This document shows, piece by piece, positions 50,621 to 61,000 of a stretch of DNA of 64,000 nt; positions within the stretch are counted from its first letter, which is position 1; the number at the start of each line of letters is the position of its first letter. The notes beneath the pieces are model-generated. The model did not search any database. It was given only the letters and a program-made list of their open reading frames with translations, and was not told where the DNA came from. This DNA comes from Sphingobacteriales bacterium. GTDB taxonomy: Bacteria > Bacteroidota > Bacteroidia > Chitinophagales > Chitinophagaceae. Position numbers and translations under genes: made by a program. The stretch spans positions 247,019 to 311,018 of the forward strand of contig JACRJO010000029.1 in the NCBI GenBank assembly GCA_016219985.1. Direction: 5' to 3'.

Positions 50621-51003
50621 CTCACAGCTGTACTCCTCAACAGTTGAACCCCTTCAGGGTTCCCCAACACCATACCCCCTTCATTCCCGGGTTTTACCCG
50701 GGGCTATCGATGTTTGGCCCCATTCGGGGCCGGCTATTGTCCAATGAACACCAAACATCTGCCTGCCGGAATTTTGACAAGGCAACTCCTGCTCGCAGCT
50801 CGAAACTCACAGCTCACAGCTGTAATTTTCAATAGTTGAACCCCTTCAGGGTTCCCCGGCACCCTACCCTTCAATTCCCGGATTTCACCGGGACTATTGA
50901 TGTTTGGCCCCATTCGGGGCCGGCTATTGTCCAATGAACACCGAACATCCGCCTGCCGAAGTTTGACAAGGCGGCTCCTGCTCGCAGCTCGTAGCTCTTG
51001 GCT
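50621..51003. repeat. two tandem copies of a 190-bp hairpin-rich repeat before trmD
   Basis: Copy 1 (50621-50812) and copy 2 (50813 to about 51003) are shifted by 190-192 bp and highly similar. Each has AACCCCTTCAGGGTT, a CCCGG-type stem (perfect CCCGGG-TTTTA-CCCGGG at 50686-50702 in copy 1) and GGCCCC-ATTC-GGGGCC (50716-50731 and 50906-50921). AGCTCGCAGCTC-like simple repeats follow to 51040. No gene is seen in this gap. Confidence 0.8.
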
Positions 51004-51056
51004 CACAGCTCGCAGCTCATAGCTCAAGACTCGCAACTCCCATAAAAAGCAGTCAC

Positions 51057-51064
51057 TATCTTTG
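51057..51064 (+). promoter_or_regulatory. -7 element for trmD
   Basis: TATCTTTG, exact TAnnTTTG match, 4 bp before the ATG, so the mRNA is probably leaderless. Confidence 0.55.
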
Positions 51065-51068
51065 CCCC

Positions 51069-51749
51069 ATGCACATCGATATACTCACGGTACTGCCCGA
51101 ACTCCTCGAAAGCCCCTTTAGTCACAGTATGATGAAAAGGGCCCAGGAAAAGGGATTGCTGACCATCCGGGTTCACCATTTGCGTAAATGGGCGGTTAAT
51201 GACTACGGACAAATAGACGACTACCAGTACGGCGGCGGCGCCGGCATGGTAATGATGTGCGAACCCCTGGCCAGGGCCATTGAGGAATTATCAAGGGAAA
51301 GAACCTATGACGATATTATTTACCTCACACCCGACGGGGTCAGGTTTGACCAGAAAATGGCGAACGCTTTCTCCCTCAAAGAAAACCTGCTGATGATCTG
51401 CGGGCATTACAAGGGCATTGACGAACGGATAAGACAACAATTTGTTACCCGGGAAATTTCCGTGGGTGATTTTGTGCTCAGCGGGGGTGAGATACCGGCG
51501 GCCCTGCTGGTGGATGCCATCGGCCGGCTGATCCCCGGTGTACTGAATGACGAAACCTCCGCTCTGACCGATTCTTTCCAGGATAACCTGCTGGCCCCAC
51601 CTGTGTATACCCGCCCCGTTGATTTCAGGGGCTGGAAAGTACCGGACATTTTAATGAGCGGGAATCACAAACTGATTGAGGAATGGCGGCATGACCAGTC
51701 CCTCCAACGCACCAAAGAACGGAGACCCGATCTACTGAAGGACCTGTAA
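51069..51749 (+). CDS. trmD: tRNA (guanine-37-N1)-methyltransferase
   Basis: 226 residues. SPOUT trefoil-knot enzyme: DDYQYGGGAGMVMMCEPL near residue 57, YLTPDGVRFDQ, MICGHYKGIDERI and EISVGDFVLSGGEIPAALLVDAIGRLIPGVL, then SGNHKLIEEWR and a C-terminal helical part. Methylates G37 of tRNAs to prevent frameshifting. Separated from its usual partners rpsP and rimM. Confidence 0.95.
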   Translation: MHIDILTVLPELLESPFSHSMMKRAQEKGLLTIRVHHLRKWAVNDYGQIDDYQYGGGAGMVMMCEPLARAIEELSRERTYDDIIYLTPDGVRFDQKMANAFSLKENLLMICGHYKGIDERIRQQFVTREISVGDFVLSGGEIPAALLVDAIGRLIPGVLNDETSALTDSFQDNLLAPPVYTRPVDFRGWKVPDILMSGNHKLIEEWRHDQSLQRTKERRPDLLKDL

Positions 51750-51897
51750 CCCGAACCGCTTAAGCCAATACCAGTTCCCGAAAAAGGAAACGTACCTTCC
51801 TTGCCGAATTAAGAATCAAACGATTGCTTCATTTTCGGAGGGCGATGCATTTACGCAGATAAATTCAGGAAATTGCAGGACCATTAATTGCTTCTAT

Positions 51898-53346
51898 ATG
51901 AATAACAGCCGCAGAAATTTTTTACGCCGCATGGCCGTTGGCAGTGGCGTGCTCGCTACCGGTCTTCCTTCTTTTGCCCGGGTTAGCGGCGCCACGGATG
52001 AACAAATGGACCATTCTTCCGGATTCGAACAAAAAGGGCAACGCTTCAATATGTGCGGGTATGCCGCCCCGAAAATCGCAACTGTGCGGATCGGGATCGT
52101 CGGCCTGGGAATGCGCGGTTCGGATGCGGTGGAACGACTGAGTTATATTGACGGGCTTGAGATCACATCGCTTTGCGATAAATACCCCGACCGGGTGGCT
52201 GCTGCACAAAAGACACTGGAGAAAATGGGCCGGCCCATCGCAAAGGAATACAGCGGGGAGGAAGGATGGAAAGCGCTTTGCGAAAGTAATGAGGTGGATC
52301 TTGTGTACACCCCCACCCCCTGGCACCTGCATACACCGGTGGCCCTGTATGCCATGCGAAACGGTAAACACGCGGCCACGGAAGTGCCGGCCGGCAAGAC
52401 CCTGGATGAATTATGGGAACTGGTGGAAACCTCCGAAAAAACAAAGCAGCATTGCATGATGCTCGAAAACTGCTGCTATGATTTCTTTGAATTGCTGACC
52501 CTGAACATGGCCCGGCAGGGATTGTTCGGCGAACTGGTGCATGCCGAAGGCGCTTATATTCATGACCTCAGCAGGGACTGGAATTTTAATAAGAAGGCTT
52601 ATGCGGATATGTGGCGGCTGAAAGAAAATATCGGGCATAACGGAAACCTATACCCGACCCATGGGCTGGGCCCGGTTGCCCAGTGCATGAATATTAACCG
52701 GGGCGACCGCTTTGATCATCTCGTCAGTATGAGTACCGGGGATTTCACCATGAACAACCTGGCAAAGGAACTCGCTGCGAAAGATGATTTCTTCACGGAA
52801 TACGTGGACCGGCCTTACCGCGGGAATATGAACACCACGCTGATCCGCACCCACAAGGGAAAAACGATCATGGTGCAGCACGATGTATCCACCCTGCGGC
52901 CCTATTCCCGGATTCACCTGGTGAGCGGTACAAAGGGAGTAGCCCAAAAATGGCCCGGCCCTGAACGGATCGCCTTTGGCCATAGCTGGCTGAAACCGGA
53001 AGATCAGCGGCAACTGGAGGAAAAATATGCATTGCCCATTGTGAAACATATCGGTACGATCGCCAAAGAAGTAGGTGGGCACGGGGGCATGGATTTTATC
53101 ATGGACTGGAGACTGATCGATTGCCTGCGCAACGGCTTACCCCTCGACCAGGATGTGTATGATGCGGCCGCCTGGAGCTGCCTGACACCGCTGAGCCAGC
53201 GATCCGTGAACAAAAAATCAAGGACCATCGATGTACCCGATTTTACCCGGGGCGCCTGGCAAACCAATAAACCGGTTGACCTGACATTGGATGGTGGCGC
53301 CAGCACCGGTGTGCGGGCCATCAAACCGGAACTCAGGATGAAATAG
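51898..53346 (+). CDS. Gfo/Idh/MocA family protein, GH109-like
   Basis: 482 residues. Tat-type signal (SRRNFLRRMAVGSGVLATG). Rossmann domain with GIVGLGMRGSDAVERL near residue 65 and SLCDKYPDR, then the substrate domain with YTPTPWHLHTPVALYAM, ATEVPAGKTLDELW, NGNLYPTHGLGPVAQ and GGHGGMDFIMDWRLID. These last two match the NAD-dependent GH109 alpha-N-acetylgalactosaminidases. Likely acts on glycans in the periplasm; exact sugar unknown. Confidence 0.87.
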   Translation: MNNSRRNFLRRMAVGSGVLATGLPSFARVSGATDEQMDHSSGFEQKGQRFNMCGYAAPKIATVRIGIVGLGMRGSDAVERLSYIDGLEITSLCDKYPDRVAAAQKTLEKMGRPIAKEYSGEEGWKALCESNEVDLVYTPTPWHLHTPVALYAMRNGKHAATEVPAGKTLDELWELVETSEKTKQHCMMLENCCYDFFELLTLNMARQGLFGELVHAEGAYIHDLSRDWNFNKKAYADMWRLKENIGHNGNLYPTHGLGPVAQCMNINRGDRFDHLVSMSTGDFTMNNLAKELAAKDDFFTEYVDRPYRGNMNTTLIRTHKGKTIMVQHDVSTLRPYSRIHLVSGTKGVAQKWPGPERIAFGHSWLKPEDQRQLEEKYALPIVKHIGTIAKEVGGHGGMDFIMDWRLIDCLRNGLPLDQDVYDAAAWSCLTPLSQRSVNKKSRTIDVPDFTRGAWQTNKPVDLTLDGGASTGVRAIKPELRMK

Positions 53347-53509
53347 TTAGCTCCCCGGCTGGTCGTAATTATCCGGCAGCCATAAACATGGGGAGGGATT
53401 GGTTTTATTCCTGTAATTTTAACCTGTTCGGACCCGTATTTCCGGATCCGGCCACTGGTCAGTTTAAATGACAGCCCGGGTATTTTAAATTGATCATTAT
53501 ACTTTCTTC

Positions 53510-54550
53510 ATGAAGGCACTGAATGCAATCACTGATCCTGTTTACACGGAACCCAAAAGTTTCTCCGCATACGAAAAGTTCTGGCTGAAATACCTGCTTG
53601 ACAAAAGAGACCTTCCCTTTATTCACCTGCTGACCGCGATTCATATCCTGGTGATTCCCGTGGCCATCATTTTATACACCCCCCTGTTGCAGGGTTGGTT
53701 CTGGTGGCTGGCTTATATCCCCTATTTCTATATATCGCAGATGTACTTCAAAGGACGGTTTGGCCTGATGCTGCATTGCATCTGCCACCGCAAACTGTTT
53801 AAGAAAGCGTACACCTGGCTTTTCCACTATATTATCTGGTTTGTTTGTCCTTTTTTCGGCCATACCCCCGAAACCTATTTTGCCCATCACATGGGAATGC
53901 ATCACGTGGAGAATAATATGAAGGATGATGCCAGCAGCACCCTGCCCTACCAGCGGGACAGCATCACCGGCTTCCTGTCCTATGTGGGCCGTTTCCTGGT
54001 CCTCGGATTCTCAGATACCTTTATGTATTTTTTCAGCCGCAAAAGAAAGAAATTTTACATGCGCCTGACAGCGGGCGAGTTGTCCTTTTACGCCTTCTGC
54101 ATTGGTATGTGCTTTGTGAACCTGCAAGCCACCCTCTTTATATTTATTATTCCCTTTGTGTTCGCCCGGGTGGTGATGATGCTGGGCAACTGGACGCAGC
54201 ATGCGTTTGTGAACCTGGATGACCTGGAAGACAATACCATCAATTGCATCAATACAAAATACAACCAGGCCTGCTGGAACGACGGCTATCATGCGATCCA
54301 CCATATCCGGCCGGCGATGCATTATACCGAGATCCCGGGTGAGTTCTTAAAAACAAAGGATCAACTGGCGCAAAAAAAGATCCTGGTATTCGACGGGATC
54401 CATTACCTCCACATTTTCATATGGCTGATGACCAAGCGCTACGATAAACTCGCCCATAACCTGGTCAATGTAAACAATATGTTTGCCAGCGAAGAGGAAG
54501 CGATTGCGGTGATGAAGAGAAGGACGAGGAAGTTAGTCGATAGTCGTTAG
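53510..54550 (+). CDS. fatty acid desaturase family protein
   Basis: 346 residues. About five membrane helices and His boxes for a di-iron centre: HCICHRK near residue 85, AHHMGMHHVEN near 126, NWTQHAF and GYHAIHHIRPAMHYTE near 262. The H-x-x-H-H pattern fits membrane desaturases/hydroxylases. Substrate unknown. Its stop TAG (54548-54550) lies inside an interspersed repeat, so the last residues (VDSR) are repeat-encoded. Confidence 0.85.
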   Translation: MKALNAITDPVYTEPKSFSAYEKFWLKYLLDKRDLPFIHLLTAIHILVIPVAIILYTPLLQGWFWWLAYIPYFYISQMYFKGRFGLMLHCICHRKLFKKAYTWLFHYIIWFVCPFFGHTPETYFAHHMGMHHVENNMKDDASSTLPYQRDSITGFLSYVGRFLVLGFSDTFMYFFSRKRKKFYMRLTAGELSFYAFCIGMCFVNLQATLFIFIIPFVFARVVMMLGNWTQHAFVNLDDLEDNTINCINTKYNQACWNDGYHAIHHIRPAMHYTEIPGEFLKTKDQLAQKKILVFDGIHYLHIFIWLMTKRYDKLAHNLVNVNNMFASEEEAIAVMKRRTRKLVDSR

Positions 54551-54769
54551 TCGATAGTCTTTAGCCATCTATTTCGGGAGGAAATCATTTTGATGCAATA
54601 CTATTTTACCCCCGGTCATACTTAAAAAGAGACCCGCAGTCAGGCTGAAAGTGGGTGAACCACAGGAGTAATAAAGACCCGGCTAAACAAAAACCATCGT
54701 CTCCCAAATTCCACTAAATAACTAATCCGGGCTACCAACTAAAGACTATCGACTAACGACTACAGACTA
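54542..54769. repeat. inverted 23-bp repeats enclosing 174 bp between two convergent genes
   Basis: The 23-bp sequence at 54542-54564 recurs as its exact reverse complement at 54739-54761. Both copies belong to the TAGTCGTTAGTCGATAG family. The left copy contains the stop codon of the desaturase, and the stop TAG of the convergent gene (54767-54769) directly adjoins the right copy. The enclosed 174 bp have no open frame of note. Confidence 0.75.
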
Positions 54770-57700
54770 CTCCCTCTCCCGCTTCGGCCCGATCACCGGC
54801 AACTTTACTTCGTGGATCAGCCCGTTCAGTTTTTTCAGGTCTTCTTCCATCACTTTCTTCAGCTTCAGCAACTGGGCATCGGCCTGCGCGGATAGTTCGG
54901 CAAACGCTTCTTTCGCCTGTTTGGAGGGCGCGGTATTACCGGCAGCGGCGGCATTGTAAACCCCGGCGATCTTATCATCGAGGCGGATCGGGTAGTTCAG
55001 CACATCCTGCCCGCTCTTTGCCTTTGTCTGGTGCAGGGCTTCTTCCACCGCTGTTAATTGTTTATGGATCGTATCCACCTGCTCCAGGATTTCTTTCGGT
55101 AATGCTTTACCAACCCGGCTGCTGAAATCCGTCATTTGCTGCCGTACATCCCTGAGGTTCTTTATCGCTTTCATTACCTCCGTAAACTTATCTCTTACCG
55201 ACAGGAGGAAGGCGGTCTGCTCCTCGTATTCAGTCGTCGTGGTCTTGTAATTGGGATCCGCCAGGATCGTAAACGCTACCTGTACCGAATCCGCTCCCGA
55301 CCTGAACCGGGCCATATATTCCCCGGGCGCCGCCCTTGGACCCCGTACAAAACCATTCCAGAGGATCAGGCCTTCCACCCGCTCCGCTTCCGGGTAATTC
55401 ATATCCCATACAAACTGGTTCATGCCCTCCTTCAGTTCAATTTTATTTTCCTTTGACGAAGTGGAAAATGTCCTGATATTTTTCTGTTCCTTATCGAGGA
55501 TGCTGATGGAGAGTTTGGCGGAGTCGGTCACCCCCTTCATATAAAAGTTGATCACTACCCCGGTTGGCGGATTTATCCCGGCGTTGCGGATATCACCGGC
55601 GCGCTGGCGGCCACTAGAACGACCGCCGCCAGGTACCCGGTAAGCAGGATTCACATCAAATACATGCAGGCTTTTATTGAGCAACTCCTCTTTCGCCTGT
55701 TGCACCAGGGAAAGATCATCCAGTATATACAGGCTTCTTCCTTGCGTGGCCACGATCAGGTCATTGTTCTTTATCGCCAGGTCCGTAATGGGTGTTACCG
55801 GTAAATTCAACTGGAAACTGCGCCAGTTATTCCCGCCATCATACGAAATATACATCCCGTATTCGGTACCGGCATATAAAAGGCCCGGCCGTTTATGGTC
55901 GGCCCTGATCGCCCGGGTAAAATAAAGTGCCGGGATGCCATTGGTGATCAGTTTCCAGGTTTTGCCATAATCCTCCGTTTTATAGAGATAGGGTCTGAAA
56001 TCATCTGATTTATACCGGGTGCCTGCAAAATAGGCCGCTCCTTTTTTGAACGGATCGGCTTCCACGCAGTTCCACATCATAGCGGGCGGACAATCTTTGG
56101 GCGTTACATTCTCCCAATGCTGCCCGCCGTCCCTGCTGACATGGATCAGCCCGTCGTCACTGCCGGTCCATAAGAGATCTTTCTCATAAGGCGATTCCCC
56201 CGCGGTAAAAATGGTACAGTAATATTCAACCGAAGTATTATCCTGCGTTACGGGTCCGCCGCTGGATGCCTGTTTGCTTTTATCATTGCTGGTCAGGTCC
56301 GGTGAGAGCTGCTCCCAGCTCCTGCCCTCATTCTCCGTTACGAAAAGATGATTACCCGCGGCATAGAGGCGTTTGGGATTATGCGGGGAGAAAAAGATGG
56401 GATAGTTCCACTGGAAACGGTATTTCGCCGCCACCGCCCCGGCCCCCATATTATCCACCGGCCATACATTGATCAGCCGGCTCTCTCCTGTACGGTGATC
56501 GAGCCTTTGCAACATGCCCATATAATTTCCGCCATAGGTAATATCCGGGTTTTGCGGATCGGCCACCACATAACCACTCTCACTGCCGGCCGCATTTTCC
56601 ATATCGGCAGCCGTAATAGCCGCTCCCAGTGTTCGGCTGCGGATCCGGAAAGCCCCGTTATCCTGCTGACCACCAAGGATCCGGTAAGGAAAAGCGTTGT
56701 CGGTACTTAAACGGTACACCTGTGAAGTGGGCTGGTTCAGGTATGTGCTCCAGTTGGCGCCACCGTCAAAACTAACCTGGGCGCCGCCGTCGTCTGCCAC
56801 GATCATGCGGTTCCCGTCCTCGGGATCAATCCAAAGATCATGGTGATCCCCATGCGGGGTGGGAATACTTTTAAAGGATTTGCCTCCATCCGTACTCAGC
56901 ATAAAATCCACATTGGGGCAATAGACTTTATTCTCGTTCTTCGGGTCTACAAATACCTTGGTATAATACCAGGCCCGCTGGCGGATATTGTTATCATCCG
57001 ATTGCAGGGTCCAGGTTTCACCGGCATCGGCGCTCATGAACAAACCCCCTTTTTCATTTTCAATGATCGCATATACTTTATCCGTATTGGAAGGAGCCAC
57101 GGCCACCCCCACAATACCCCAGGCATTTTTGGGAAGGCCTTTCTTTGCGGAGATATTCGTCCAGGTTTCGCCGCCATCGGTACTCTTCCATAAACCACTG
57201 CCCTCCCCGCCGCTCTCAAGGGAATAGGGCGTCCGGATCAGCCGCCAGGTACCCGCATAAAAAACATCCGGGTTACCCGGTTCCATTACCAGGTCGCTGC
57301 AACCGGTTTGGTTATTGACATAAAGGGTTTTTCTCCAGGTCCTGCCCCCGTCCGTTGTTTTAAACACACCCCGCTCTTCATTGGGACCAAACAAATGTCC
57401 CATCACGGCCACCCAAACGATATCCGGGTTCTTCGGGTGAATGATAATTCGGATGATATGTCTTCCGTCTTTCAGGCCTGCATTTTTCCAACTTCGGCCC
57501 CCGTCCTCACTGCGCCAGATACCACCCAGTCCCTCGCTCACATTTCCCCGCATGGTATTCTCGCCTTCCCCGGCATATAAGATAGTTTCGTCGGAGGGAG
57601 CCACGGCAATCGCACCAATGGACCCGCCAAAAAATTTATCTGAGATATTTTTCCAGTTGCTGCCCCCGTCGGCTGTCTTCCACAATCCGCCTCCGGTGCC

Positions 57701-57907
57701 GCCAAAATAAAAACTGGTTTTGTTTTTATAACTGCCGGTCACCGCAGCGCTCCGTCCCCCGCGGAAGGGTCCGATCAGCCGGTACTGGCTGCTTTTATAC
57801 AACTGTTCTTCTTTATTATTGGTTGCCGCCGGGGTCACTGGTTTTGTTTTTTGTGCCAGTGCAGAAGAGAAACAAAGGACAAGCAGGAAGGAAATCCATT
57901 TTTTCAT
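54767..57907 (-). CDS. secreted Asp-box (BNR/VPS10-like) beta-propeller protein
   Basis: 1046 residues with a signal peptide (MKKWISFLLVLCFSSALAQ). About eleven Asp-box motifs of the form S/T-x-D-G-G-x-x-W (TADGGSNWKN, SEDGGRSWKN, TTDGGRTWRK, STDGGETWTN, SFDGGANWST) mark two sialidase/sortilin-type propellers. A C-terminal section (from about residue 760) has a beta-sandwich-like part and a coiled region (LKKVMEEDLKKLNGLIHEV). A catalytic sialidase triad is not evident. It is a divergent paralogue of the next gene. Confidence 0.85.
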   Translation of the reverse strand: MKKWISFLLVLCFSSALAQKTKPVTPAATNNKEEQLYKSSQYRLIGPFRGGRSAAVTGSYKNKTSFYFGGTGGGLWKTADGGSNWKNISDKFFGGSIGAIAVAPSDETILYAGEGENTMRGNVSEGLGGIWRSEDGGRSWKNAGLKDGRHIIRIIIHPKNPDIVWVAVMGHLFGPNEERGVFKTTDGGRTWRKTLYVNNQTGCSDLVMEPGNPDVFYAGTWRLIRTPYSLESGGEGSGLWKSTDGGETWTNISAKKGLPKNAWGIVGVAVAPSNTDKVYAIIENEKGGLFMSADAGETWTLQSDDNNIRQRAWYYTKVFVDPKNENKVYCPNVDFMLSTDGGKSFKSIPTPHGDHHDLWIDPEDGNRMIVADDGGAQVSFDGGANWSTYLNQPTSQVYRLSTDNAFPYRILGGQQDNGAFRIRSRTLGAAITAADMENAAGSESGYVVADPQNPDITYGGNYMGMLQRLDHRTGESRLINVWPVDNMGAGAVAAKYRFQWNYPIFFSPHNPKRLYAAGNHLFVTENEGRSWEQLSPDLTSNDKSKQASSGGPVTQDNTSVEYYCTIFTAGESPYEKDLLWTGSDDGLIHVSRDGGQHWENVTPKDCPPAMMWNCVEADPFKKGAAYFAGTRYKSDDFRPYLYKTEDYGKTWKLITNGIPALYFTRAIRADHKRPGLLYAGTEYGMYISYDGGNNWRSFQLNLPVTPITDLAIKNNDLIVATQGRSLYILDDLSLVQQAKEELLNKSLHVFDVNPAYRVPGGGRSSGRQRAGDIRNAGINPPTGVVINFYMKGVTDSAKLSISILDKEQKNIRTFSTSSKENKIELKEGMNQFVWDMNYPEAERVEGLILWNGFVRGPRAAPGEYMARFRSGADSVQVAFTILADPNYKTTTTEYEEQTAFLLSVRDKFTEVMKAIKNLRDVRQQMTDFSSRVGKALPKEILEQVDTIHKQLTAVEEALHQTKAKSGQDVLNYPIRLDDKIAGVYNAAAAGNTAPSKQAKEAFAELSAQADAQLLKLKKVMEEDLKKLNGLIHEVKLPVIGPKRERE

Positions 57908-57966
57908 GTGCAGGAATTGAAAAGGGAATTTACGGAAATATTCAGCGGGATGCCCGCCGGCTGCAC

Positions 57967-57999
57967 AATAAAAAAGGCTGACAAAACAATGGCCAGCCT
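57967..57999 (-). terminator. terminator after the second Asp-box gene
   Basis: On the minus strand AGGCTG and CAGCCT arms (57999-57994 with 57980-57975) are followed by TTTTTTATT. Confidence 0.65.
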
Positions 58000-58022
58000 C
58001 ACTTTAAAAATGACCCTCTTAC

Positions 58023-61000
58023 TTAAAACCCTTTTTTCTCCGCTGCTTGCGGGGTGATCAGCCCTTCCCTTATCAATCCTTGTCTTACCCGTTCATCATA
58101 TTTTTTAATAATCTGTTTCCCGGACTCTTCCTTCTTTTTCAATTCCGACTGCAGGGTAATGGTCCGTTGTACCTGCAGGTTGGAAGGAGCGGCTTCCTGG
58201 CCCGTGATCCCCGCATATATCTCGGTGATCTCTTCCCGCAGGCGCTTTTCATCCACAAAGACTGATTTTTGTTTGGTGGCGAGGCATTCCGCCCTCAGTT
58301 TTTCCAGTTCATCCTGGTAAGCCATCATGGATTTCTTGAGGGAAGAATCCTTTACCTTATCCATATTATCCTTCAGGATTTTTTGCCGGTCATTGATCGT
58401 ATCCACCAGGGTGGCGAGGCGTTCGTGCAACTGGTAAAGATCCATGGCAGCCTTGTATTGTTTCTTCCGGTCCTCTAACGTGAAATTTTTATCCGCCGGG
58501 TCATGCACCAGTTTCAGTTTCGTGGTGTACACCGAATCCGCGACTCTGAGTTTGACCGTGTACTCTCCCGGCAATACCATCGGCGCCAGGAATCCTGAAA
58601 AATCAAGTTTACTGCCCCCGCTGGCAATCCGCGGTGGTTTCATGCCCAGGTTCCAATACACCATGTTCACCCCTTTACGTTTCCCCGCAGGGATGGATTG
58701 CACCAGTTTACCGCCGGCATCGTAGATCTCGGCCTTCACTTCTCCCTTGCTGACCCTGTCTTTCAGGTAATATTTAATCGGGGGAACAGAAGGAGGATTG
58801 GGCGCCACCCAGCCGCCGGTGGCAGGAAAACCGCCATTCCCAAACTGGCCCATGGTCAGGGTAATGGGCGCCGGGGGAAAGAGGACCACCTCTTTCTCCG
58901 CTGTTTCTTTCTTCAGGTTCCGTACCGGCGAAATATCATCGATTATCATAATTCCCCTGCCGTGCGTGGCGATCACCAGGTCATTCGTACGGGGATGGAT
59001 CTGCATATCACGCACCGGTACATATTCCGGTATTTTGTTTTTCATACGGAACCAGTTTTGCCCGCCATCCAGTGTGGCAAACAAACCCATTTCGGTACCG
59101 AGGAATAATAAATCTTTATTCACCCGGTCCTGCAGGATCTTATGGGCAAAGCCGGTGAATTCAGCGCTGCTGAGCAGCTTCCATGTTTTACCCAGGTCCG
59201 TTGAATAACCCAGCCAGGTCTTATGATCCCCGTACATATGATTATCAAAAGTGACATATACCGTATTCCGGTCAAAGCGGGACGCTTCGATACTGCTCAC
59301 CCAGGATTGCGCGGGGATACCGGCGCCGGCATACCGGGCCGCAACATTGGTCCATGTTTTACCGGCATCTGTTGTGTACTGCAGGTTCCCGTCATCCGTG
59401 CCCACCCAGATCAGTTTTTCATCTAACGGTGATTCCGCCAGGGTGAAGATCGTGCAGTGATTTTCAGCAGACGTATTATCAGCGCTTAAACCGCCGCTGT
59501 TTTCCTGTTCCTGCTTTTTCGGGTCGTTGGTGGTCAGGTCGGGTGAAATCCGGGTCCAGTTCCGGCCCTGGTCCGTGGATTTATACAGGTACTGGCTGGC
59601 GATATAAAGATTCTTCTTATTGGCCTGCCCGGTAACGACCGGGGTGTTCCAGTTCCATCTCCCTTTCTCCTCGCCCGGGGTCTGCTGGGGTTTAATGTTC
59701 ACCAGTTTATTATTGACGAGGTTGATCCGGTTGATATTGCCTCCCTGCGATTCGGCATAAGCCGTATTGATATCATTGGGATCGGGTTGCACCCAAAAAC
59801 CATCCCCGCCATTGATGGGTTTCCAGGAACTGTTGCCCACCCCGCCGGCTGCGGCGGAAGGTCCTGTCCAGCTGCCATTGTCCTGCAGGCCGCCATAAAT
59901 TGTATAGGGCTTCCGGTCATCCAGGGATACATGGTAGAACTGTCCCACCGGCAGGTTTTGGACAAAATTCCAGGTTACACCCCGGTCGAGGCTGATATAC
60001 ACGCCCCCGTCCGTACCGAGGTAGAGCTGGTTGGTATTATTCGGGTTGATCCAAAGCGCATGATGGTCACTGTGAACCCAGCCGCCTTCATTGCTGGCAT
60101 CTGCAAAAGAATACCCGCCATCCGTGGAATAAGAGAAAGACAGGGCGGGGCGATAGACCCGCTTGGGGTCTTTGGGATCAATCACAATGGTTGAAAAATA
60201 AAAAGGCCGGGATACCACGTTGAAGGTGGCGCTCTGTTTTTTCCAATGTTCACCCCCGTCTGCCGAAATATACAGGCCCGTTTCATTGGATTCCACGATC
60301 GCCACCAGGTTTTGCGGGGCGCCTGGCGCAACGGCAAATGCGATCCGTCCGAATGGTTTCGCGGGTAAGCCGTTTTTCAGTTCATTCCAGGTCTTTCCCC
60401 CATCGGTGCTCTTCCACATACCGCTGCCCCCGCCGCCTGAATTGAACGCATAGGGTTTGCGGCGGAATTCCCAGGTGGAGGCATAAACGGTATCGGGGTG
60501 TTCCGGGTCAAGGGCCACATCGGCGCAACCGGCGTCTTCGCTGATGAATAATATCTTTTCAAAGGTTCTGCCCCCGTTGGTGGATTTATACAAACCTCTT
60601 TCCGGGCTGCTGCTCCAGAGCGGACCGGGAGCCGCCACATAGATCACATCCGGGTGCAGGGGATTGATGACTACTTTGGCAATATGCTCGGTTTTTTCGA
60701 GTCCCAGCCGGGTCCAGTTCTCCCCGCCATCGGTGGATTTATAAAACCCATCACCGATAGATACAGAGTTTCGCATATTGCTTTCCCCGGTACCTGCATA
60801 AATGATCTTCGGATTTTTGGGATCGATCGCGATGGCCCCGATGCTCTGGCAATAGCGGTCAAATACGGGTTTGAAGGAAGCCCCGGCATTGGTGGTTTTC
60901 CAGATGCCGCCACCGGCCGTGCCCACATAGATTGTTTTGCCATCGGCCGCCACTCCCTCAATCGCGGTAATACGCCCGCTCATGGTGCCGGGCCCCAGCC

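Noticed and set aside
50618..51036. Possible CRISPR array in the repeat-rich gap before trmD
   Set aside because: There are only two long units without uniform short repeats and spacers, and no cas gene is present.
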